Positions 57,474 to 64,000 of a stretch of 64,000 bases of DNA are shown here, in pieces. Position numbers and translations under genes: made by a program. Numbering within the stretch: the first letter of the stretch is position 1; every line of letters starts with the position of its first letter. The notes beneath the pieces were generated by a model. That model was not told where the DNA came from. It worked only from the letters and a program-made list of their open reading frames with translations, and ran no database searches. The DNA is from JAICMB01 sp963795935 (GTDB taxonomy: Bacteria > Acidobacteriota > Terriglobia > Bryobacterales > Bryobacteraceae), in the NCBI GenBank assembly GCA_963795935.1, contig CAWCJO010000002.1, positions 186,001 through 250,000 on the forward strand, in the 5' to 3' direction.

Positions 57474-57955
57474 ATGACATCACCGGCGTACGAAGTGGGC
57501 CGCAAGCCGGTTCTCATCGATCTTCTGGATGTTGAAAAGTTGTCGGTGTTGCAATGCACCGACGAGGAGATGGCGGGATGGTTCGGCGTGTCAACGCGCA
57601 CGATTGAGAGCCGCCGCAAGAAGCCGGAGTTCGCCGCGGCTATGGAGCGCGGCCGCTCGGGGGGCGCATCTCGGTGTGGCGCGCGCAGATGACAATGCTG
57701 GAGGGCGGCAATGGGACCGTGGGCGTGTGATTGGGAAAGCAGATCCTGGAGCAGCGCGAGATCGTCACCACCGAACACGTCGGCAGCGGCGGCGGCCCCA
57801 TCGAGGTGGTGGTCAAGCCCGATCTGACGCGTTTGACCGACGAGGAAGTGCTGCAGTTGCGCGCGCTGGTTGGGAAAACCCAGCCGCAGCTGGCGGCGGC
57901 GCCTTGCGAGCCGGCAATCGCCGCAAGCGAAACATCCCAGGAGATGCCACAATGA
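57474..57955 (+). pseudogene. Decayed phage small-terminase-like gene
   Basis: The frame from 57474 has a helix-turn-helix (LQCTDEEMAGWFGVSTRTIE, then SRRKKPEFAAAMERG), typical of small terminase subunits. In a run of six G near 57660 the frame must shift to continue as RISVWRAQMTMLEGGNGTVG. An in-frame TGA at 57728 sits where relatives have Trp, followed by LGKQILEQREIV and an acidic, Pro-rich tail to 57955. One frameshift and one nonsense codon mean loss of function. The stop overlaps the large-subunit start as ATGA, the normal phage arrangement. Confidence 0.7.
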
Positions 57956-59387
57956 GCGCCCACGATTACGCCCAGTTGCTCTCCCGCCCCGGCTTGCTCG
58001 CGGAGCTCGATCGTGAGCTGGCGACGCGGAGCCTGAGCGAGTTCATCCGGCAGGCGTGGCCGATCATGGAGCCAGCCACTCGTTTTGTTCCGGGCTGGCA
58101 TCTCGATGCCATCTGCGAGCACCTCGAAGCGATCAGCCGCGCCCTTCGCAACCTGCTGATCACGATGCCGCTGCGGCATATGAAGTCGCTGGCCGTGAGC
58201 GTGTTCTGGCCCTGCTGGGAATGGATTCGCTGGCCCGAGCGGCGCTGGTTGTTTTCCTCCTACGCCGAGAGCCTCCAGCATGCGCGACTCGCTACGCTGC
58301 CGGCGGCTGATTCAATCGCCGTGGTATCAGAGCCATTTCGGGGACCGTTTCTGTCTGACCGGGGACCAGAACGAGAAACATCGTTTCGAGAACGACAGCC
58401 GCGGCTGCCGCATCGCGAGTTCGGTGGGAGGGGCCAATACCGGGGAAGGGGGAGATCGCATAGTGTGCGACGATCTGCACAACGTGCGCGAGGGCGAATC
58501 GGAGGCGATCCGCAGAGGGGTGTGCGAGTGGTGGGACACGGTGATGCCGACCCGCCTTAACGATCCCAAAACGGGAGCCAAGGTGATCATCATGCGGCCC
58601 ATCCATGCAGCCGATCTGGCCGGCCACATTCTGGAGCAAGGCGGCTACGAACACTTGCGTTTGCCGGCCGAATACGACGGGGCGCGGCGCTCGACCGGGA
58701 TCGGCTGGAGGGACCCGCGCGAGGAAACGGGCGAGCTGTTATGGCCGCAACAGTTCGGCCGGGAGCAGATTGACGAGCTGAAGCTGCGGCTGGGCAGCTA
58801 CGCGGCGGCGGGCCAGCTGCAACAGCGGCCTTCGCCGGCCGAGGGCGGCATCTTGAAACGAAAATGGTGGCGCTACTTGTCGGCGCAGCCGAAGCTGGCG
58901 ACCTGCGATGAGATGATCCAATCCTGGGAGCTGGCTTTCAAAGACCGAGCCAACAGCTCTTATGTGGTCCGTCAGGTGTGGGGCCGCTGGAACGGCGAGA
59001 TGACGCTGCTCGATCAGGTGCGGCGAAGCTGTCGTTTCCCGAGACGCTCGATAAGTTTCGGGAGCTAACGGCGCGGTGGCCGCAAGCGACGGCCAAGCTG
59101 GTGGAGGACAAGGCCAACGGACCGGCGCTGATCGCGATGCTGCAGCGCGAGATTCCGGGCATCATCGCGGTGCGGCCGGACGGCAACAAGCAGGCGCGCG
59201 CGGCATTCGATCTCGGCGCTGCTGGAGTAGGGCAGCGTATTCCTGCCGCGCCGGAATCGGGCGCCGTGGAAGACGATTTCGTGGAAGAGTGTGCCGCCTT
59301 TCCCAAGGGCGCGCACAACGATCAGGTGGACTGCTGCACGCCGGCGCAAGGCTTTGCTGCTGGGGTGGCACGAGGAGCGGAGTGTGA
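57952..59387 (+). pseudogene. Decayed phage terminase large subunit
   Basis: From the ATG at 57952 the frame gives LSEFIRQAWPIMEPATRFVP, WHLDAICEHLEAISRALRNL and the Walker-A-like MPLRHMKSLAVSVFWPCW. Near 58283 it shifts to RRLIQSPWYQSHFGDRF, ANTGEGGDRIVCDDLHNV (Walker B region) and GGYEHLRLPAEYDGARR. Near 59020 it shifts again to LSFPETLDKFRELTARWP and VEDKANGPALIAML, then DDFVEECAAFPKGAHNDQVD, the nuclease end. A further local shift and a stop occur near 59215-59265. No capsid, portal or tail gene follows, so only the packaging genes of a prophage remain. Confidence 0.8.
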
Positions 59388-59498
59388 TGTTCACGTTACG
59401 ATCCGGTGCGGATCAGCCCTTTTTAGGCGGCCAGGAGAGATCAAGGATTTTCCCGCGAGTTGTTTTGAACAGCTGAAATACATGTCCGCGAGCGTGCG

Positions 59499-60990
59499 CT
59501 AAGGTTGATCGGCGCGAACGATGTAGTCGCCCGCCGCAACCTCGACCCCGCCCGCTTTAAAACTCGCATCGGCTTTGTGAATTTCGAGACCCTGCCCCCG
59601 CAAATCGTTCACCATGGCGGCCGCGTCCGCCTTGCGCCGCTGCCCCGCCGGAATCACCCACGTGAACGTCGGACCGGCCTTGCCCTTCTCAACCGCCCGC
59701 TTATTCTTCATCCAGTAATTCTCCAGGTAAAGGTCCTTCTCCTTCGCGACCTTGTTCATCGCGATCAACAGCGCCGATTGCTGAATATTGGTGTTGTTGC
59801 GTGGACCCCATTTAATCGACGACAGAAGCGGATTCGGACGATACCATTCGCGGCTCGTGACGGTGGGTTGCAGCCGCAGGTTCTCGACGATGTCGGGACC
59901 GTAGCTCTGGACCTCGTCGAACCGCCCGAAGAAGTTGTGCGTGATCGCGATCCAGAACAGGTAATTGGGCACCCAGCCGTCGTAAAAGCCGTATGTCCAG
60001 ACGCCCGGCACGCCGCGCTTGGCCATCTCCATCACTTCGGTTTCCGCAAGCGGCCACCACTCGTTCACCTGGATGGGATCGAGCGAATCATTGTACGGAC
60101 CCATGCCCGTCGAGACATAAAGATACGATTGCGCTTCGTGCAAGTCGTGCAAAATCGTCGGACGCCATTCCAGCTCGGCGCGCATTATGTTCTGCGTCAA
60201 CTTCAAAATACTGGCCCATGCCGTCGCGATTATTATCGTGCGCCACGTACTTGCCCCAGTACATCAGCGGAGGCCGCTGTTTTCCGGTCTTCTAGCCGTA
60301 GTAGTGGGTATCAACCTTCTTTTCGCGTCCATCGACTTCGATGACCGCCGTGATAAACGTAATACGTTATTGCGGATCGCCTGTATGAACGGCGTCTCCT
60401 CGACAAAAGCCGGTACGCCAGCTCGATCAGCATCTCGGGGCCGCCGGTCTCGGGCGAGTGGATGCCGCTGGCCGCCCAGTAGATCGGCTTGGCGCTCTTG
60501 ACGATCTCCCGCGCGCGCTCCTCGCCCGTTTTGCGCGGATCGCCCAGCTCCGCCCGCATGGCCTTGTATCGATCCAGGCGCTTGAGCGTGTCCTCGTCCG
60601 CGATAGCGAGGATCACCTGGTCGCGCCCTTCTTCCGTCTGCCCGATTTTCCAGAACCGCGCCCGCGGCGATGCTTTCGCAAGCGCTTCGTAATAGCGGTA
60701 GATGTCCTTGGCGTACGTCAGTTCGCCGGGCGTCCCCGGGATATGTCCGAAAAACTTTAACGGCGATGGGACCGTGTCCGAGGCGGGCATGTGGTCGACC
60801 AGCTCCGTCGTGATGCGCGGGTCCTGAAGATATTGTTTGATGAGCTTGGTGTACTCTGCGTCGAGCTTCTGCGGAGCGACGTTCTTTCAGGCGCGCCGGC
60901 CGCCGGCTTCGCCGTTTTGTCAGCGGCGAATACGGGCGCGATAACCAGCGCCAGCCAGATGGCCGCGCGAGTCGAGAGGCGGGAGGTCAT
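59499..60990 (-). pseudogene. Broken and truncated M14 zinc carboxypeptidase
   Basis: On the minus strand a signal peptide (MTSRLSTRAAIWLALVIAPV) starts at 60990. Near 60890 the frame shifts to QKLDAEYTKLIKQYLQDPRI, FWKIGQTEEGRDQVILAI and the zinc motif SGIHSPETGG (His, Glu). Near 60400 it shifts to VEETPFIQAIRNN, again to YVAHDNNRDGMGQY with a TAG where relatives have Lys, and near 60200 to LKLTQNIMRAELEWRP and LHDLHEAQSYLYVSTG. A TAG at 59499-59501 replaces a residue in QP-RTLADMYFS, after which the sequence is lost about 40 bases later at the terminase remnant. The last third of a normal M14 protein of this type is missing. Confidence 0.8.
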
Positions 60991-61068
60991 AAAGGGCGTT
61001 TCTTTTGGCGGAATTGCGGAATCTCAAATCATACAGGAAACCCCACTGGCGGTGCGTCAGAGAGTTGT

Positions 61069-61124
61069 CCAATGCAGGATGATCCTGAAAGGGGGAGCAT
61101 TTCCAATGCAAGATGATCCTGAAA
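61069..61124. repeat. Two direct copies of an IS-end sequence
   Basis: CCAATGCAGGATGATCCTGA with a following AA (61069-61090) recurs with one change at 61103-61124, 34 bases later. The inner copy pairs with the right end of the IS as a terminal inverted repeat. The outer copy suggests a second, lost or nested insertion of the same kind of element. Confidence 0.75.
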
Positions 61125-61152
61125 CAGAAACCATGAGTAATGTTGCGAATGA

Positions 61153-62414
61153 ATGCACATCGATATGCGGAACGCTGCAAACCTGCGGCCAGAACGGATC
61201 GAGGAGTTTCTACGGGCGAGCGAGGCGATCGATTTCGCGGGCAAGAACCGTAGCGAGATCTACGCGTGGGTACAGGAAACATTGACTGCAACAGGAGTAC
61301 TTTGCAAAGGCGAAGAAGGAGCGCGGCGCCATCCGCGCCTATTTGAGCAAAATCAGCGGACGCAGTTTGCCCCAGATCACGCGTCTGATCCGTCAATACC
61401 GGGCTACGGGGCTGGTGCGGAGCGCGGTCGTACGGCGTCATCAGTTTGCGCGTCGCTACGGCAATGCCGACGTCGTGCTTCTCGCCGAGGTGGACCGCGC
61501 CCACGAGCGTTTGAGCGGGCCGGCGACGAAACGGATTCTGGAACGCGAGTTTGCTCAGTTTGGACGCCAGGATTTCGAACGCCTCGCAAAACTCTCGGTT
61601 TCTCACTTGTACAACCTGCGGCGCCGGCAAGCCTACCGCAAAATCGCGGCGGTGTTCGAGAAAACGCGCCCGGCGCGTATTGCCATCGGGGAACGCCGTA
61701 AACCGCATAATAACGGGCAACCGGGGTGGCTGCGGATCGATACCGTACATCAAGGAGAGTGGGACGGCCGCAACGGCGTCTTTCACATCAACGCCATCGA
61801 TGAGGTCACGCAATGGGAGGTCATCGGCTGCTGTAGGGCGATTAGCGAGCAGTACCTGATCCCGGTGCTGGAGGCCATCCTGCATCAGTTTCCCTTCCGC
61901 ATCCGCGGTTTGCACGCCGATAACGGCTCGGAGTACGTCAATCGTACCGTCGCGCGGCTGCTCCAGAAGCTTTGGATCGAGTTCACGCGCTCACGCCCGT
62001 CCGTAGCCAGGACAATGCGTTAGTGGAAGGCAAGAACGGCGCCATTATCCGCAAACACATCGGTTACGGCCATATTCCGGCCGACCGCGCCGAGACGGTG
62101 CAGAAATTCTACGCGGCGCACTTCAATCCTATTTGAACTTTCACCGTCCGTGCGCCTTTGCGCGCATCCAGTACGACGAGCGCGGCAAACGCTAACGCAA
62201 GTACGACGCCCAGGATTACCGCACCCCGTGCGAGAAACTGAAGTCGCTGCCCAGGGCCGCTCAATACTTGAAAGAGGGCGTCGCCTTCGACCGCCTCGAC
62301 CAACTGGCGAGCGCCCTGAGCGATACTCAGTGCGCCGCCAAGATGCGGCAGGCCAAGATTCACTTACTGCGGGACGTCAAAGTCGAATCTCCATTCCCGC
62401 CCACTTTCGCATGA
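61153..62414 (+). pseudogene. Transposase with integrase core, broken by frameshifts and stops
   Basis: Joined frames give a protein of about 420 residues: FLRASEAIDFAGKNRSEIYA (61200-61280), then after a shift near 61290 AYLSKISGRSLPQITRLIRQ and the rve core GWLRIDTVHQGEWDGRNGVF (first Asp) and FRIRGLHADNGSEYVN (second Asp). Near 61995 it shifts to SQDNALVEGKNGAIIRKHIG (catalytic Glu), near 62130 to YLNFHRPCAFARIQYDERGK, with a TAA, and ends KVESPFPPTFA at 62414. At least three shifts and one stop make it inactive. It lies inside the inverted repeats. Confidence 0.82.
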
Positions 62415-62538
62415 CCCGGACCGAGAGATCGCTGAAGGGAAGGGACCTCAAACGCCGGCCCCTTCCCCCGACCCCCATTCCCGCTGAACAGCCACAACAA
62501 TCGAGAAAGGAGCCATCACCCGCGCCAGCATGCCGTCT

Positions 62539-62571
62539 TTTCAGGATCATTCTACGATTGGAAAATGCTCC
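62539..62571. repeat. Right terminal inverted repeat of the IS
   Basis: TTTCAGGATCATTCTACGAT followed by TGGAAAATGCTCC is the inverted counterpart of 61094-61124, with a few mismatches and one-base indels. Confidence 0.75.
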
Positions 62572-62648
62572 AGAGGCTGCGCTATACTGTATCGCCGGGA
62601 TGGCAAACGCCGTCCGCTTCGCTTATAAGATTAAGGTGAAGGGGAAGT

Positions 62649-63119
62649 ATGCATACAGTCAGTTGGCTTTGCTCCGCGTCGCTGGCCGGGGCGTTCTGCC
62701 TTTCCATCGCCGCCCAGGACGGTTCCAAGCCCAATCTGAACGGAAAATGGCAGTTGGTTCCGGCAAAGAGTCAAATGCAGATGAACAAGCTTTCCGGCCT
62801 CACGCTGCAAATCGCCGAATCGGACGGCAAGATCGCCATCGACGAAAACCAGCAGCTTGCCGACGGCAAGGAACGCAGGATCTCCTATGCCTGTCCCACC
62901 GACGGCAAGGAGTGCGATGTGCCGGATACCGGCGCCAAGGCCTCCTTCTGGTACAACGGCCCCGTACTGGTGAGCATGGAAACGGAAAAGAAGGGCGGCA
63001 GCGTGGTTCGGCAGCGCCTGAGTTTGTCGCCCGATTCCAAGGAGCTGACGCTCGAAATCTCCTCGCTCGTGCCGCAGTCCGACAAGAGCGATAAGCTCGT
63101 GCTCGAAAAAACGCAATAG
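62649..63119 (+). CDS. Small secreted protein of unknown function
   Basis: The 156-residue protein has GGGGAA before the ATG and a signal peptide (MHTVSWLCSASLAGAFCLSI). The mature part starts NLNGKWQLVPAKSQMQMNKL, like the lipocalin-like secreted proteins of Acidobacteriota that begin with (L/D)xGxWxLxxxKS. It continues with YACPTDGKECDVPDTG and alternating beta-strands to ISSLVPQSDKSDK. Function is unknown; an envelope-stress role is possible because the next gene is an ECF sigma factor, but that gene converges on this one with 13 bases between stops. Confidence 0.75.
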   Translation: MHTVSWLCSASLAGAFCLSIAAQDGSKPNLNGKWQLVPAKSQMQMNKLSGLTLQIAESDGKIAIDENQQLADGKERRISYACPTDGKECDVPDTGAKASFWYNGPVLVSMETEKKGGSVVRQRLSLSPDSKELTLEISSLVPQSDKSDKLVLEKTQ

Positions 63120-63132
63120 GCGGGGCCCGCAA

Positions 63133-63780
63133 TCAGGCCGCGGCGCTGGCCCGCGCCATCTTAAGCCGTCGTTGTCCCAGCTTCGTGAACGTGCTCTTCG
63201 CCTTCGATTTCAAGAGCCGGAACTGCGTCGACGTGAGGTTCATCTCGCTGCAGATCTGTTCCTTCGATTGTTCCTGCACATAGAAACGCTCGAGCACGTC
63301 CCGGTCCCGCTTCGGCATCCCTCCCAGAATCTCGCGCACGATCCGCATTTTCTGTTGGCGGTAGATGCCGTGCTCCAGATTGATCCTGCCATCCGGGATA
63401 TTGGCGTGCTGCAGCGGCATGTTGTACTTCCGCCGCACAATGCGGCGGTCGATCTGGCCGTAGGTATAGAAACGCGTCAGCGTGGTGAGGAACGGCGTGA
63501 GGCGCTCGGAATCCCGCAGCTTACCGGCCGAGATCGCCGTTGCCGCCGACACAAACACGTCATGAACCTTGTCCTGCAGATCGTCGTGGCCGAGCTGCCG
63601 CATGATGAAGTGCGTGAAGTTGCGGGCCATCGAGTACAGCTCTTCGAGACCGGCTGGATTCCCGCCCCGGATCATTTCAACTACATCGTTCGTTTTTCCT
63701 TGGGAATCGCCGGGCCGCGTCTGCCAACGCGGCGCCTCGTTCCCCGCAGGCGGGCGCCCCAGGTGTGTTGATTGATTCAT
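63133..63780 (-). CDS. ECF-type RNA polymerase sigma factor
   Basis: The 215-residue protein has an N-terminal tail of about 30 residues. Region 2 covers about 32-110 (LEELYSMARNFTHFIMRQLG, then DDLQDKVHDVFVSAATAISA). Region 4 covers about 150-205 (MPKRDRDVLERFYVQEQSKE, then LTSTQFRLLKSKAKSTF). Helical spacing and absence of regions 1 and 3 fit the ECF group. It should direct RNA polymerase to a small set of promoters. No anti-sigma gene lies beside it within the window; it could lie beyond the right edge only if transcribed separately, since this gene points left. Confidence 0.88.
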   Translation of the reverse strand: MNQSTHLGRPPAGNEAPRWQTRPGDSQGKTNDVVEMIRGGNPAGLEELYSMARNFTHFIMRQLGHDDLQDKVHDVFVSAATAISAGKLRDSERLTPFLTTLTRFYTYGQIDRRIVRRKYNMPLQHANIPDGRINLEHGIYRQQKMRIVREILGGMPKRDRDVLERFYVQEQSKEQICSEMNLTSTQFRLLKSKAKSTFTKLGQRRLKMARASAAA

Positions 63781-64000
63781 AACTGTTTGAATTCTGAATA
63801 TACGTTAAGGCGGCGGTTTTCTAAACCCCGTAAATTTTGTATTTAGACCAGAGTTGCCTCGTAGGGAATCCTAGGAAAATACCCTAGATCACCGTCCGGA
63901 GATCCCGGGCGTAGGCCGATTCCCGGGACCTACTATGCGTGTAGAACGTTGTCTGGGCTAGTGTTATGCTTGGGGAGAGAAGCGCGCCGGAGGCTCGCCT
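63781..64000. other. Upstream region of the sigma factor
   Basis: No gene is seen in the last 220 bases. On the minus strand TATATT lies about 20 bases before the sigma-factor ATG and might be its -10 box, but no -35 stands out. The stretch with CCTAGGAAAATACCCTAG near 63868-63887 is partly palindromic. Confidence 0.35.

Larger units (their letters stand above)
61094..62571 (+). mobile_element. Decayed insertion sequence with integrase-type (rve, DDE) transposase
   Basis: An element of about 1.48 kb is bounded by imperfect inverted repeats. The left end begins GGAGCATTTCCAATGCAAGA (61094) and runs to TGATCCTGAAA (61124). The right end (62539-62571) ends GATTGGAAAATGCTCC, its complement with one-base indels. 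The transposase inside is broken. I found no clear target duplication. I do not name an IS family. Confidence 0.75.

Overview
The window is GC-rich bacterial DNA that looks like a soil Acidobacteriota of the Solibacter/Bryobacter type. The evidence is gene-family content: three intact or broken Oar-like TonB-dependent receptors that start with a carboxypeptidase-regulatory-like domain plus a truncated one, a Ser/Thr kinase fused to a TolB-like propeller, an ADOP-type FtsX/MacB permease with a PadR regulator, many Tat-exported enzymes, and GHL6/GH42-type glycosidases. The taxonomy is inferred from gene families, not from rRNA. No rRNA, tRNA or CRISPR array was found.

Layout. 1-4083 (-): a four-gene operon of AGE-type epimerase, ceramidase-like hydrolase, Gfo/Idh/MocA oxidoreductase and the start of a sodium:solute symporter. 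It is divergent from a TonB receptor (4253-7660) that has a near-consensus promoter. 7758-15100: a DUF4238 gene, a secreted GHL6 glycosidase, a DegT/StrS aminotransferase, then a decayed IclR regulator and a decayed TonB-receptor head. 15103-18185: zinc-ribbon membrane protein divergent from the kinase. 19373-22141: an APC permease and an AlbA_2/ATPase gene, both broken by frameshifts; the second carries two related palindromes. 22305-29629: lipoprotein, M49-like peptidase, secreted protein, then a tight run of unknown protein, quinone reductase, M24 peptidase, accB and accC, where accC reads with two frameshifts. 29759-33393: GntR/UTRA regulator divergent from a GH42-like glycosidase whose only plausible start is AUA, followed by a truncated TonB receptor.

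34298-51362 is the most interesting block. A two-component system is followed by a TonB receptor and a close-packed set of genes: an OSBS/N-acylamino-acid-racemase-type enolase-superfamily enzyme, a sugar-isomerase-like TIM barrel, a SelA-like PLP enzyme, two amidohydrolase-2 paralogues (one lacking metal ligands), a deacetylase-type metallohydrolase, an exported protein made of three RidA domains, an MFS carrier and another TIM barrel. Most carry Tat or Sec signals. I infer an envelope-located pathway that takes in an N-acylated amino or amino-sugar acid, deacylates and eliminates or deaminates it outside the cytoplasm, and imports the product.

51445-64000: the ADOP permease and PadR pair, a decayed methyltransferase, an acetamidase/formamidase, then mobile-element wreckage: decayed phage terminase genes abutting a broken, truncated M14 peptidase, and a decayed IS with imperfect terminal inverted repeats. 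A small secreted protein and an ECF-type sigma factor close the window.

Broken frames cluster in some stretches while kilobases of other genes are clean. True decay is clear for the phage, IS, IclR and methyltransferase remnants. For accC and possibly AlbA_2, sequence or assembly error is an equally good explanation.
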